Assembly (NCBI GenBank): GCA_017547245.1
Contig: JAFYQD010000001.1
Location: 120,174 to 183,139 of the forward strand
Direction of reading: 5' to 3'
DNA: 62,966 nucleotides
Source of the DNA: Oscillospiraceae bacterium
GTDB taxonomy: Bacteria; Bacillota; Clostridia; Oscillospirales; Ruminococcaceae
The position numbers and the translations under genes were made by a program. This document shows positions 37,142 through 46,654 of the stretch, in pieces. Under the pieces are notes generated by a model, which saw only the letters and a program-made list of their open reading frames with translations, made no database searches and had not been told where the DNA came from. The first letter of the stretch is position 1; each line of letters starts with the position of its first letter.

Positions 37142-37170
37142 TAGTATGGGCAAAGGACTTTGGGCTATAC
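37142..37170 (-). promoter_or_regulatory. Sigma-G-like promoter of clpC
   Basis: On the minus strand GTATA (37170-37166), a 17-base spacer and CATACTA (37148-37142). Both boxes match the forespore sigma-G consensus as I know it (GHATR, 17-18, CATNHTA). The predicted start would lie very near or within the ribosome binding site (37131-37137), which is a caution. No sigma-A promoter is obvious in this short gap. Confidence 0.5.
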
Positions 37171-37195
37171 CGTAACCCCACCGCTGAAGAAAGCA

Positions 37196-37201
37196 TATAA
37201 T
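37196..37201 (+). promoter_or_regulatory. Likely -10 box of the Cys-rich microprotein gene
   Basis: TATAAT lies within CATATAAT, 34 bases before the ATG. No sigma-A -35 is visible. CATANNNT with an AC 17 bases upstream also resembles mother-cell sigma-K promoters. Confidence 0.45.
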
Positions 37202-37234
37202 GTGATGTACCCAAAATTACAGGAGGTGCAATCC

Positions 37235-37381
37235 ATGTGCAATAATTGTATGACCAACCAGAACTGGTTCTGGATCATTATTATCCTGATCGTTGTTGTT
37301 TTTGGCTTTGGCAACGGTTCTTCTCTTTTTAACCTGAACAACAGCTGCGGCTGTGGTTGTGAAACAAACTTCGGCTGCTGA
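37235..37381 (+). CDS. Cys-rich single-span microprotein
   Basis: A 48-residue protein with a strong AGGAGGTG site upstream. It begins MCNNCMTNQNW, has one hydrophobic helix (about residues 12-26, WFWIIIILIVVVFGFG) and ends in NNSCGCGCETNFGC. Cysteines therefore cluster on both sides of the membrane segment: two before it and four after it. Short Cys/Gly/Asn-rich membrane proteins are common in clostridia, some annotated as high-cysteine chorion-like proteins. No function is known. A strong terminator closes the gene, supporting it as a real unit. Confidence 0.78.
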   Translation: MCNNCMTNQNWFWIIIILIVVVFGFGNGSSLFNLNNSCGCGCETNFGC

Positions 37382-37387
37382 CAAAAA

Positions 37388-37418
37388 AATGGAGCGGTTC
37401 ATTATGAACCGCTCCATT
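37388..37418. terminator. Shared terminator of the microprotein gene and pfkA
   Basis: Perfect 14-base arms AATGGAGCGGTTCA / TGAACCGCTCCATT around TTA, with T-runs in both directions. Confidence 0.93.
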
Positions 37419-37429
37419 CCTTTTTTAAG

Positions 37430-38398
37430 TTAGAGAGAAATTTTGTTTGCAATTTCGTAAAGCTCGGCATCGAAATTCTTTTTCATGTCCAAAGCTTCCA
37501 GAATGTCATAGTCTACAACATGGCCGTCACGTACGCCTACAACACGGTTGCTGATACCCTGGCTCAGCAGCTTTACGGCATGGTAACCCATACGGCTGGC
37601 GTTGATGCGTTCACGGGCAGTGGGAATGCCGCCGCGCTGTACATGACCCAGAACAGTAAGTCTGGCAGAAATACCGGTTTCGGCTTCGATGCGCTTGGTA
37701 ATTTCTTCGGTGTTGCCAACACCTTCGGCAACAACAATAATGAAGTGATGTTTGCCGGTTTTCAGGGTCTTGCGCATCTTCTGGATAACATCACGTTCAA
37801 AGTCATATTCCACTTCGGGCACCAGAATGGTAAGGGCGCCACAGGCAATGCCGGCATGCAGAGCAATATCGCCGGCGTTGCGGCCCATAACCTCTACCAC
37901 CGAGCAGCGGTCGTGGGATTGAGAAGTGTCACGCAGACGGTCAACCATTTCAACAACGGTATTGATGGCGGTGTCAAAGCCGATGGTATAATCGGAAGAA
38001 GATACGTCACGGTCAATGGTGCCGGGCACAGCAACGGTGGGAATGCCCTTGAGGCAAAGAGCACGTGCGCCGCGGAACGAACCGTCACCGCCGATTACAA
38101 CCATGCCGTCGATGCCAAGCTTGCGGCAGTTTTCTGCAGCTACAGTCTGGCCTTCGTCGGTAACAAATTCGGGGCAGCGTGCGGTATACAGCATTGTACC
38201 GCCGCGGTTGATGATATCACTTACCGAACGCATCTGCATGGGAATAATATCCGAAGCAATCAGGCCGGCATAGCCACGGCGTACGCCGATAACATTCATG
38301 CCTTCATTGATTGCGGTTCGTACAACAGCACGAATTGCCGCATTCATACCGGGGGCGTCGCCGCCGCTGGTAAGAATACCGATGGTTTTAATTGCCAT
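37430..38398 (-). CDS. pfkA: ATP-dependent 6-phosphofructokinase
   Basis: Phosphorylates fructose 6-phosphate in glycolysis. The 322-residue protein has the nucleotide loop TSGGDAPGMNAAIRAV, the GGDGSFRGA segment with the ATP-type glycine after GGDG, the catalytic GTIDRDVSSSDYTIGFDTA and the substrate site EVMGRNAGDIA. The length and GGDGS indicate the classical ATP-using, allosteric bacterial type. It lies 128 bases after dnaE, with GGAGG before the ATG. Confidence 0.96.
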   Translation of the reverse strand: MAIKTIGILTSGGDAPGMNAAIRAVVRTAINEGMNVIGVRRGYAGLIASDIIPMQMRSVSDIINRGGTMLYTARCPEFVTDEGQTVAAENCRKLGIDGMVVIGGDGSFRGARALCLKGIPTVAVPGTIDRDVSSSDYTIGFDTAINTVVEMVDRLRDTSQSHDRCSVVEVMGRNAGDIALHAGIACGALTILVPEVEYDFERDVIQKMRKTLKTGKHHFIIVVAEGVGNTEEITKRIEAETGISARLTVLGHVQRGGIPTARERINASRMGYHAVKLLSQGISNRVVGVRDGHVVDYDILEALDMKKNFDAELYEIANKISL

Positions 38399-38526
38399 AA
38401 TTCAAACCTCCATTGAGTGGCCACACATATAACCTTTGGCCGTGAAGAATCAATAAATCTTTAGTTCTGATATATTATAGCGTTATTTCGCTCATTTGTG
38501 TATCGTCAAATTTCCGAAAATTATCA

Positions 38527-41500
38527 TCATTCTGTGAAATATGTCACTTTTTTATCAGAAAGCAGCTTAATAAGCTCATTTTTCAGCACATCATTCATGT
38601 CGATGCGAAGATTTGGATAGTTGCGCACAAGACGTCGTGTATCTTCAAAAAAGATGTGAACAGGCTCCTGACCGTCAAAAATCTGAAGCAGATTCATCAC
38701 CTTTGCAAATACAGGATCGTTTTGCGAAGGGATTTTGAGCCACAGACCGGGATCAAACTTTTTGGCAGGCGCAGCCTTTGTTTCGTTTTGGGGTTGGGCA
38801 GAAGAAGCTGTCTGCTCGTTCAAAGGCTGAACCGATTCACAAATAAGCTTAGCCTCTTCCTCTTCCCTCAGGCTTACACGGGCGCTGATCACGGCAGGTT
38901 TGCCAACTTCAAGGGATCTTCCAAAGCGCTCCAGCACACGGGGGAACACCAGCATCTCGACCGAACCGGTGTGGTCTTCCAGCCCAATGAATGCCATGGT
39001 GTCTCCGCCACGGGTAGCCTTAAGTTTTTTCGAGCTGACAATTGCACCGATTTTTACCGACATGCCGTCCTGCACCAGCGCACCTTCCCTGACAATGCTT
39101 TCTATCGGAAGCAGTTTCTGTTGTTTGCAAAGGTCACGGTACTCATTCATGGGATGGCCCGAAATATAAAGCCCGGTCACCTCTTTTTCCATGGTAAGAA
39201 GCTGCTGAATGGGATACTCTTCCACCGCAGGAAGGGTGTATTCGCTCTTTGGGGTGTCGCCCATATCAAACAGGCTGACCTGCCCCGAGATGGTATTCTT
39301 GTGGCTGCGGTCAATGTCATCCAGAATGGCAGGATATCCGGTAAGCATCTGGTGGCGGTTGGCACCAAGGCAATCCAATGCACCGCACTTGATCAAACTT
39401 TCCAGACAGCGGCGGTTCATTTCCTTGCCGTAAGTACGCTCGCAGAAATCCGAGAAGGACAGGAAGGGCCCGTTTTCTTCTCTTTCACGCAGGATGTTGG
39501 TGATGATGCCTGCACCGATGTTCTTTACGGCCAGCAGGCCAAAGCGAATCTCGTTGCCCACAACGGTAAAGCCCATATCACTCTTGTTGATATCGGCAGG
39601 CTGCACCTTGATGTGCAGGCGGTCACAGGCGGACATATAACCGATGATTTTGTCGGTATTATCCAGCACGCTGGTCATCAGTGCCGCCATATATTCCTTG
39701 GTGTAATGGCACTTAAGATATGCGGTCTGATAGGCCACCGTTGCATAGGCGGCGGCGTGGGATTTATTGAACGCATAGGAAGCAAAGGTGCTCATTTCGT
39801 CAAAGATGGCGTTGGCCACTTCGGCAGGAACACCGTTTGCCACAGCACCGCAGCATTCCACCGTTCCATCCTCACGCTTCAACCCATAGACAAAGTTGCT
39901 GCGTTCCTTTTCCATAACATCATGCTTCTTTTTGGCCATGGCACGACGCACAAGGTCGGCCCGTCCATAAGAGAAGCCTGCCAGCTGGCGGCAGATCTGC
40001 ATAACCTGTTCCTGATAGATAATGCAGCCATAGGTTACATCCAGAATGGGTTTAAGCAGCGGATGCGCATAGGTCATCTTTTCGGGATTGTGGCGGTTTT
40101 CGATATAACGGGGAATGGAATCCATGGGACCGGGACGATAAAGCGAAATAACGGCGATCAGGTCTTCCATCGATTGCGGACCAAGCTGGCTGAGCACCTG
40201 ACGCATACCTGCCGATTCAAACTGGAATACACCTTCGGTTTTGCCCTCGGAAAGCATGGCAAACACCTTTTGGTCATCAACAGGAATATTGTCGATGGAA
40301 AAATCCGGTTCAAAACGGCGTATCATTTTTTCGCAGTCGGCAATAACCGTAAGGTTGCGCAGACCAAGGAAGTCCATTTTAAGCAGGCCTAGTTCTTCCA
40401 GGGTGGTCATGGGGAACTGTGTAACAACAGAACCTTCGTTAGACTGTACGGGAACATAGCTGACAACAGGGTCGTGGGTAATAACAACGCCTGCAGCATG
40501 GGTAGAGGCATGACGGGGCATACCTTCCACCTTCTGGGCAAGGTCGATCAGTTCTGCAATCTGTGGGTCAGATTCGCACATCTGGCGGAGTTCCGAAGAA
40601 GACTGCAGGGCCTTTTCAATGGTCATGTGCAGCGCCATGGGAATCAGCTTGGCAACCTGGTCGGGCGTCTGATAGTTCATGCCCAAGGCACGTCCCACAT
40701 CGCGGATGGCGCCACGGGCCGCCATGGTGCCAAAGGTGATGATCTGGGCAACATGGTCTTCGCCATATTTGCGCACCACATAGTCGATGACCTCGCTGCG
40801 GCGTTCATAGCAGAAGTCGATATCAAAGTCGGGCATGCTGACACGTTCGGGGTTCAAAAAGCGTTCAAACAGCAGATTGTACCGAATGGGGTCAATGCTT
40901 GTAATGCCTACACAATAGGCGCAGATGCTGCCTGCGCCGGAACCACGCCCGGGACCAACGGGGATGCCCTGGCTGCGTGCATAGTTGATAAAGTCGTAAA
41001 CGATGAGATAATAGTCCACATACCCCATTTTTGTGATGACCGAAAGCTCATATTCCAGTCGTTCCACAATTTCGGGGTCGGGGTTTTCGCCGTAATACTT
41101 ATGCAGACCCTGATAGCACAGTTCACGGAAAAACTCGTTGTTGTCCTTTCCGTCGGGTGCGGCAAAATAGGGCAGCTTTGTTTTGCCAAATTCAAATTCA
41201 ACATTGCACTGTTCGGCAATTTTTACGGTATTATCCAGTGCCTCAGGCCAGGCCGAGAAAAGTTCTTCCATCTCTTCCCTGCTTTTGATGTAAAACTCCT
41301 GAGTGGGGAATTCCAGATCAGCCTCTTCATCCACGGTGTGGTTGGTTTGTATGCAAACCAGCAGATGCTGCATACGGCTGTCTTCTTTGGCAATATAGTG
41401 GGCATCGTTGGTGGCAACCAAGCCTACACCGATTTCTTTGGAAAGTTTTACAAGATCGGGCAGAATCTCCTGCTGTTCACGGATGCCATGATTCTGAATT

Positions 41501-42021
41501 TCAATATAAAAGTTTTCGGGGCCAAACAGGTCACGGTAAAACAAGGCGGTTTCTTTGGCCTTTTCATAGTTCCCGGCAGTAAGGGCACGGGGAATTTCAC
41601 CCGCCAGACAGGCCGAAAGGCAGATAAGACCCTCGGTATGGCCCAGCAGCAGCTCGTGGTCGATACGGGGTTTGAAATAGAAACCTTCGGTATAGCCTTT
41701 GGAAACCAGCCAGGTAAGGTTCTGGTAACCGATGTTGTTTTTGCAAAGCAAAACCAAATGATAATAGGTGTTGTCTACGCCATAGGTTTTGTCAAAGCGG
41801 CTGCGCTGCGAGACATATACCTCGCAACCGATGACGGGACGAATGCCCTGCTTTTTGGCCTCTTTGTAAAAATCGATAACGCCATACATGGCACCGTGGT
41901 CGGTGATGGCTACCGAAGATTGTCCCAATTCTTTTGCGCGTGCAACAAGTTGCCGGATGCGGCAGGCGCCATCCAGCAAACTATACTCGGTATGAACATG
42001 CAGGTGTGCAAAATCAGCCAT
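38527..42021 (-). CDS. dnaE: DNA polymerase III alpha subunit
   Basis: A 1164-residue replicative C-family polymerase. The N-terminal PHP domain starts FAHLHVHTEYSLLDGACRI. The catalytic palm has PDFDIDFCYERR (the paired aspartates) after GPGRGSGAGS. A helix-hairpin-helix region follows and the OB fold is near residue 1000 (VKIGAIVSSKKLK). The architecture is DnaE without a proofreading exonuclease, so a PolC should exist elsewhere. Its start overlaps the whiA stop by 8 bases. Confidence 0.97.
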   Translation of the reverse strand: MADFAHLHVHTEYSLLDGACRIRQLVARAKELGQSSVAITDHGAMYGVIDFYKEAKKQGIRPVIGCEVYVSQRSRFDKTYGVDNTYYHLVLLCKNNIGYQNLTWLVSKGYTEGFYFKPRIDHELLLGHTEGLICLSACLAGEIPRALTAGNYEKAKETALFYRDLFGPENFYIEIQNHGIREQQEILPDLVKLSKEIGVGLVATNDAHYIAKEDSRMQHLLVCIQTNHTVDEEADLEFPTQEFYIKSREEMEELFSAWPEALDNTVKIAEQCNVEFEFGKTKLPYFAAPDGKDNNEFFRELCYQGLHKYYGENPDPEIVERLEYELSVITKMGYVDYYLIVYDFINYARSQGIPVGPGRGSGAGSICAYCVGITSIDPIRYNLLFERFLNPERVSMPDFDIDFCYERRSEVIDYVVRKYGEDHVAQIITFGTMAARGAIRDVGRALGMNYQTPDQVAKLIPMALHMTIEKALQSSSELRQMCESDPQIAELIDLAQKVEGMPRHASTHAAGVVITHDPVVSYVPVQSNEGSVVTQFPMTTLEELGLLKMDFLGLRNLTVIADCEKMIRRFEPDFSIDNIPVDDQKVFAMLSEGKTEGVFQFESAGMRQVLSQLGPQSMEDLIAVISLYRPGPMDSIPRYIENRHNPEKMTYAHPLLKPILDVTYGCIIYQEQVMQICRQLAGFSYGRADLVRRAMAKKKHDVMEKERSNFVYGLKREDGTVECCGAVANGVPAEVANAIFDEMSTFASYAFNKSHAAAYATVAYQTAYLKCHYTKEYMAALMTSVLDNTDKIIGYMSACDRLHIKVQPADINKSDMGFTVVGNEIRFGLLAVKNIGAGIITNILREREENGPFLSFSDFCERTYGKEMNRRCLESLIKCGALDCLGANRHQMLTGYPAILDDIDRSHKNTISGQVSLFDMGDTPKSEYTLPAVEEYPIQQLLTMEKEVTGLYISGHPMNEYRDLCKQQKLLPIESIVREGALVQDGMSVKIGAIVSSKKLKATRGGDTMAFIGLEDHTGSVEMLVFPRVLERFGRSLEVGKPAVISARVSLREEEEAKLICESVQPLNEQTASSAQPQNETKAAPAKKFDPGLWLKIPSQNDPVFAKVMNLLQIFDGQEPVHIFFEDTRRLVRNYPNLRIDMNDVLKNELIKLLSDKKVTYFTE

Positions 42022-42940
42022 TTTTCTTCTTTCCTGCTTTCTCTTCGGCTTCCAGTTCTTCTGCTATTTTCTTAAGACGGGCAAGGCGGTGGTTTACCCC
42101 CGAACGGGACAGGGGCGGGGTCATCAAATCCGCCAGCTCTCGCAGCGAGGCCTCGGGATGGGCCAAACGAACCTCTACCATTGCCCGCAAATCATCTTCC
42201 AGACTTTCCAGACCCAACCGTTCCTTAATCAGCTGAATTTGCTGCAGCTGTTTTGCACCGGCCGAAATGGCCTTGTCGATATTGGCGGTATCGCAGTTTT
42301 TCTGACGATTGGCCTTGTTGCGGATATCTTTATAGATTTTTATATTCATCAGGTCAAGGGCCTGACGGGTAGCACCCATAATGGCAAGCAGACCTTCTAT
42401 CTGCTCGCTGTCACGGAAAAACAGCACCCTTTGTCCACGTCGTTCGGTTACAAGCGGAGTGTACCCCATTCCGTCCAGCAGACGGGCAAAGGATTCTTCC
42501 AAGCCGGCACGGGGCAGCAAAAACTCAAGGTGATAGTTTTTCTGGGGATCGTGCATGCTGCCGCAGGCCAAAAAGGCCCCCGAACAGAACGCCGCAATAT
42601 CTTCATCCGACTGAAAGACTTCAATCTGGATCGTGTCAGCCTCGTGATGGAAGAATTGTTGGATTGCAACGCTGTCTTCGCTGCTGTCCACCTGCACATC
42701 ATATACCGTTTTTCCGGCCTGTATGTGGGTATAGGTGGTAACGCTGCCGGCAATGCCAACAACACTTGTTGCGGCGCTGGCATAAAGGCGGGCAATGCCT
42801 TTGTGCTCGGTAGAAAAACGCATCTCCTGACCAAACAGCTGGGCAAACAGCAAAAGTCCGTAGGCGTAGGCCTTTTTATGGCGAACACGCAGCGGACGGT
42901 TTTCCAGTATTTCGTTTTTCAGGTCAATGTTATAAGACAT
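42014..42940 (-). CDS. whiA: DNA-binding protein WhiA
   Basis: WhiA is a conserved Gram-positive DNA-binding protein tied to sporulation and cell division. The 308-residue protein has a degenerate LAGLIDADG-type N-terminal domain (RAYLRGAFL-like segment AAFCSGAFLACGSMHDPQKNYHLEF) and a C-terminal helix-turn-helix (SLRELADLMTPPLSRSGVNH). It sits in the usual rapZ-whiA context, 19 bases after rapZ. Confidence 0.95.
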   Translation of the reverse strand: MSYNIDLKNEILENRPLRVRHKKAYAYGLLLFAQLFGQEMRFSTEHKGIARLYASAATSVVGIAGSVTTYTHIQAGKTVYDVQVDSSEDSVAIQQFFHHEADTIQIEVFQSDEDIAAFCSGAFLACGSMHDPQKNYHLEFLLPRAGLEESFARLLDGMGYTPLVTERRGQRVLFFRDSEQIEGLLAIMGATRQALDLMNIKIYKDIRNKANRQKNCDTANIDKAISAGAKQLQQIQLIKERLGLESLEDDLRAMVEVRLAHPEASLRELADLMTPPLSRSGVNHRLARLKKIAEELEAEEKAGKKKNG

Positions 42941-42959
42941 GGTAACCTATACTTTAGTT

Positions 42960-43814
42960 CTATTTTTCTATGTCGCGGTGATGAACCAGCACATTGTAGT
43001 CCTTTTGCTGAAGATATCTGCCAAGACGCCGTGCAAACGAAACCGAACGGTGATGTCCGCCCGTGCAGCCCAAAGCGATGGTAAACTGGCTTCGGCCTTC
43101 GGCAGCGGCCAGTTCCACCAGCATTTCCGACATCTGCTGCAGAAGTTCAAACAGTTTGTTGCTTTCTGCAAAGGAGAATACATAGTCGTATACCGGCTGG
43201 TCCATACCGGTCTTGTTTTTCAAATCCTGTACATAAAAAGGGTTGGGCAGACTGCGCAGGTCCAGAACATAGTCGGCCTCGGGCGGAATGCCATACTTAA
43301 AGCCAAAGGACATACACTGCACCGCCATGGCAACACTTCCGCCGGTAAACAGCGAGGCAACCCGCCCCTTCAGCTGTCCGGCCTTGATCAGAGTCGTGTC
43401 GATGTAATAATCGGCACGCTGTCGGGCCGATTCCAGCAAAGCACGTTCTTCCACCAAGGACTGTTTTATGGTGGTGCAATCGCCGTTCATCAGCGGATGG
43501 ATGCGACGGGTCTCTTTATAGCGGTGCAGAATGGTTTCATCTTCACAATCAAGAAAGACAAGATGATATTTATGGCCATTGTTCTCTATCTGCTGCAGGC
43601 AGCGTTCCATGTCACGCAGCATCTCGCCGCTGCGCACATCTATTACAATGGCAACACGGTCCATCTCTCCGGGCAGCTCGGCGCACAGCTCCAAAAAGTT
43701 CTCCAACAGCTTGGGCGGAAGATTATCTACGCAATAGAACCCAAGATCTTCCAGCGCATTTACGGCATTGGATTTTCCTGCGCCGGACATACCTGTTATA
43801 ATGACAAGTTCCAC
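42960..43814 (-). CDS. rapZ: Nucleotide-binding protein RapZ/YvcJ
   Basis: A 284-residue P-loop protein. In E. coli RapZ directs RNase E to the GlmZ sRNA; Gram-positive YvcJ binds GTP and affects competence and cell envelope. The Walker A motif is GMSGAGKSNAVNALE at residues 8-22. The C-terminal domain has the conserved ALGCTGGHHRSVSFARRL. Translation starts at GTG 43814. It is the third of a murB-rapZ-whiA-dnaE run. Confidence 0.95.
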   Translation of the reverse strand: MELVIITGMSGAGKSNAVNALEDLGFYCVDNLPPKLLENFLELCAELPGEMDRVAIVIDVRSGEMLRDMERCLQQIENNGHKYHLVFLDCEDETILHRYKETRRIHPLMNGDCTTIKQSLVEERALLESARQRADYYIDTTLIKAGQLKGRVASLFTGGSVAMAVQCMSFGFKYGIPPEADYVLDLRSLPNPFYVQDLKNKTGMDQPVYDYVFSFAESNKLFELLQQMSEMLVELAAAEGRSQFTIALGCTGGHHRSVSFARRLGRYLQQKDYNVLVHHRDIEK

Positions 43815-43838
43815 ACCTTCACACCCTTTCTGTCATAA

Positions 43839-44771
43839 TCAAAGAAGTTTAATTTCGCATTCCAAATCGTATCCGGTTTGGTCTTTAACGACTTTTTGGA
43901 TAACAGCCACCAAATCAAGCACATCCTGTGCGGTGGCACCGCCGGTATTGATGACAAAGCCGGCATGTTTTTCGCTTACCTGTGCTCCGCCTACGCTTCT
44001 TCCCTTCAGACCGCACTGGTCAATCAGCGCCGAAGCATAGTTGCCGACGGGCCGTTTAAAGGTGCTGCCGGCACTGGGATATTCCAACGGCTGTTTGGTC
44101 TGGCGCTTGTTGAGGTTTTCATCCATCAGCGCTTTAATCTCGTCACGACTGCCCGGTTTAAGGGCAAACCATCCGCCAAGAATGCAGGCTGAATGATCGG
44201 TATAAAAGCTGTGGCGATAGCCAAAATCAAGTTCCTGATTCCAAAGATGCTTTTCTGTGCCATCCATGGTCAGGTGGTGTGCCCCCACAACAACATCCTT
44301 CATTTCTCCGCCATAGGCACCAGCATTCATTGCAATGGCACCACCCACCGTTCCGGGAATGCCATAGGCAAACTCCAGACCGGACAGCCCCTGTTCCAGA
44401 CAGAAGCGGCAAAGCTTTGTAAGGCTGGCACCGCTTTGGGCATACACAAAGGTGCGTCCGTCGGCCTCCACTCTTTCAGGAGCAGAACTCAACGACACCT
44501 GAGAAAAATGTTCCCCCACACAGATGACGGGGGCGTCTATTCCCTTATCGCTGACCAGAAGGTTGCTGCCGCGGCCAATAATAACCGGTTTTACCGACAA
44601 GGAATGCAGCTTGGCCATCAGTTCCGACAGCTCCTGTGCGGACGACACCTCGACAAAAAGCGCAGCAGGACCGCCGATGCGGAAAGTGGTATGGGCCGCC
44701 ATATTCTCATTTTCACGCCAAAGCATTCCGCTTTGGGCAAGGCATTGCCTGATTTCTTCCAGATGAAGCAA
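43839..44771 (-). CDS. murB: UDP-N-acetylenolpyruvoylglucosamine reductase
   Basis: MurB reduces UDP-enolpyruvyl-GlcNAc to UDP-MurNAc for peptidoglycan. The 310-residue FAD enzyme has the FAD segments NMAAHTTFRIGGPA and IGRGSNLLVSDKGID, GLEFAYGIPGTVGGAIAMNAGAYG, and the C-terminal PSAGSTFKRP with the catalytic serine, as in type II MurB. It starts at TTG 44771, preceded by AGGAGG. rapZ follows after 24 bases. Confidence 0.96.
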   Translation of the reverse strand: MLHLEEIRQCLAQSGMLWRENENMAAHTTFRIGGPAALFVEVSSAQELSELMAKLHSLSVKPVIIGRGSNLLVSDKGIDAPVICVGEHFSQVSLSSAPERVEADGRTFVYAQSGASLTKLCRFCLEQGLSGLEFAYGIPGTVGGAIAMNAGAYGGEMKDVVVGAHHLTMDGTEKHLWNQELDFGYRHSFYTDHSACILGGWFALKPGSRDEIKALMDENLNKRQTKQPLEYPSAGSTFKRPVGNYASALIDQCGLKGRSVGGAQVSEKHAGFVINTGGATAQDVLDLVAVIQKVVKDQTGYDLECEIKLL

Positions 44772-44856
44772 GGGCTTTGGCCTCCTCTATATTGGGTAAA
44801 TTTGCTGTAAAGCTAAAGTACTGCACACAGACAGCTTTGTTTGTAAAAAGCCTTGA

Positions 44857-45597
44857 TTACCAAGGGGTTATCTCTTGGGTAAAATCACGTCCGCTTTTCT
44901 CTTTTACTATGGCCAGAAAACGGTCAAAATCAGCATTTACCACCAATTCTTCGGGGAAATCGATTTCCTCCAGCATGGCGATGCAGTGTGGGAAATGGCC
45001 AATTTCGGTACAGAAATGGGCATCGCTGTTGACCACTACCGGCACTTGATATTTTTTGCAGAGTTTGGCAATCTGAGTACAGTTTTCTTTGGAACCGGCA
45101 CGGGTAACAAAGGAATGGTTGTTGATTTCAACGATCTTGCCGTATTCCTTAAAAGCTTTGATTACACGCTCGTAATCGTAAGGGAAACGACCGTCGCCGC
45201 TGTGGCCGATAACATCGACCGCAGGGTTTTGTGCCACAGCCAGATAGGCACGGGTGTGGTCCTCTACCGTTCCGGAATTGATGACCGGAGAATGCATGGA
45301 AGCAATGACCCAATCCAGTTTGTTCAGCTCATTCTGGGTCAGGTCAAGGTTCCCGTCATAGTCAAGGATATTGGCTTCGGCACCTTTCAGCACAATAACA
45401 CCGTCAATCACCTCAGGGAAGGCCACCTCGTTGTGGAAATACCAGACCTGAGGGCCGCCGGCAATGGCAGGACCATGGTCGGTGTTGCCCAAAATGCGCA
45501 GACCTATCTTTTTGGCATAGGTAACATTCTCAAGCAGGGTGCTGTACGCATGGGTGGATGCAACGGTATGTGTATGTGTATCTGCAATAATCTTCAT
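44857..45597 (-). CDS. PHP-domain phosphatase (YcdX-like)
   Basis: A 246-residue single-domain PHP hydrolase with trinuclear metal ligands: DTHTHTVAS at residues 6-14, NTDHGPAI, an EAN segment, ASMHSP, GHSGDGRF, EINNHSF and NSDAHF. This pattern fits the YcdX family of phosphatases with unknown substrate. ATG 45597 lies 7 bases after the hprK stop; a longer frame would run into hprK. It is a fixed member of the hprK-murB cluster in clostridia. Confidence 0.9.
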   Translation of the reverse strand: MKIIADTHTHTVASTHAYSTLLENVTYAKKIGLRILGNTDHGPAIAGGPQVWYFHNEVAFPEVIDGVIVLKGAEANILDYDGNLDLTQNELNKLDWVIASMHSPVINSGTVEDHTRAYLAVAQNPAVDVIGHSGDGRFPYDYERVIKAFKEYGKIVEINNHSFVTRAGSKENCTQIAKLCKKYQVPVVVNSDAHFCTEIGHFPHCIAMLEEIDFPEELVVNADFDRFLAIVKEKSGRDFTQEITPW

Positions 45598-45604
45598 AGT
45601 TTTA

Positions 45605-46567
45605 TCAATAGCTGTCCCAGTCGGTGTTGACCGAATCGGGAATATCTTCTGCCATGCCAAGGCGCTCCAACAGTTCGGCAGCGGCATTATAGCCCATCTT
45701 TTTCTGACGGTTGTTCATGGCGGCAACTTCGATGATGATGGCCAGGTTGCGGCCGGGTTTGATGGGAATGGTAATGGCAGGAATCTTCAGATCAAGAATG
45801 TTGAGGAATTCGTTTTCCATGCCCATGCGGTCATAAACCTTGCTTTGATCCCACTGTTCCAGCTGAATGACCATATCAATTTTTTCGGTCATCTTGATGG
45901 CGCCCATACCAAACAGGCGGCGCACATTGATGATGCCTACACCGCGCAGTTCAAGGAAGTGGCGGATATTTTCAGGCGAGCTGCCCACCAGCGTTTTGTT
46001 GGAAACACGACGGATTTCAACGGCATCGTCGGCAATCAGACGGTGGCCGCGCTTTACCAGTTCGATGGCGGTTTCGCTCTTGCCAACGCCGCTGTCGCCC
46101 AGCAGCAGAATACCTTCGCCGTATACTTCGATAAGAACGCCGTGGCGTGTTACACGGGGGGCCAGTTCTACAGCCAGGAAGGCCAGCAAAGCGGCAGTAA
46201 AGGGTGCGGTTGCATCATCGCTGCCCAGTACAAATATGCCGTGTTTTTCGGCAGCGGCCAGCATCTCATCCAGCGGTTCAATATCGCGGGAAAGAATAAC
46301 TGCGGGCGGTTTCAGGGCAAAATAGCTGTCCAGCACCTGTGCGATGTGTTCACTGGGGAACTGACGCAGATAGGCGTTTTCGGTCATACCCATAACCTGA
46401 ATGCGCTCTACGTCAAAGTAATCGAGAAATCCGCCCAGCTGAAGGCCGGGACGGTTAATGTCCATACTGAAGATGTGCATCTGGTTGGGGTCGCGGGGTG
46501 CATAAAAGATTTTGAGGTTGAGTTCGTTGATGATCTTTTGCAGCGACACAGAAAAACGTGGAGTCAT
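45605..46567 (-). CDS. hprK: HPr kinase/phosphorylase
   Basis: HprK phosphorylates and dephosphorylates Ser-46 of HPr and so drives carbon catabolite control in Firmicutes. The 320-residue protein has the Walker A GDSGVGKSETAIEL (about residue 155) and the family signature LELRGVGIINVRRLFG. The N-terminal domain ends with ILSRDIEPLDEML. AAAGGA lies 8 bases before the ATG. It heads the large minus-strand cluster and has a strong promoter. Confidence 0.96.
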   Translation of the reverse strand: MTPRFSVSLQKIINELNLKIFYAPRDPNQMHIFSMDINRPGLQLGGFLDYFDVERIQVMGMTENAYLRQFPSEHIAQVLDSYFALKPPAVILSRDIEPLDEMLAAAEKHGIFVLGSDDATAPFTAALLAFLAVELAPRVTRHGVLIEVYGEGILLLGDSGVGKSETAIELVKRGHRLIADDAVEIRRVSNKTLVGSSPENIRHFLELRGVGIINVRRLFGMGAIKMTEKIDMVIQLEQWDQSKVYDRMGMENEFLNILDLKIPAITIPIKPGRNLAIIIEVAAMNNRQKKMGYNAAAELLERLGMAEDIPDSVNTDWDSY

Positions 46568-46654
46568 AGTTCTCGTCCTTTCCCGGAAGGTACCGCATGT
46601 AATTAATTAAATACACTTTCAGGCAGCAGGATATACCTGTGCCATAATATTGTT

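Noticed and set aside
38656-40392. 578-codon plus-strand frame opposite dnaE
   Set aside because: Shadow of the dnaE frame, no start signals.
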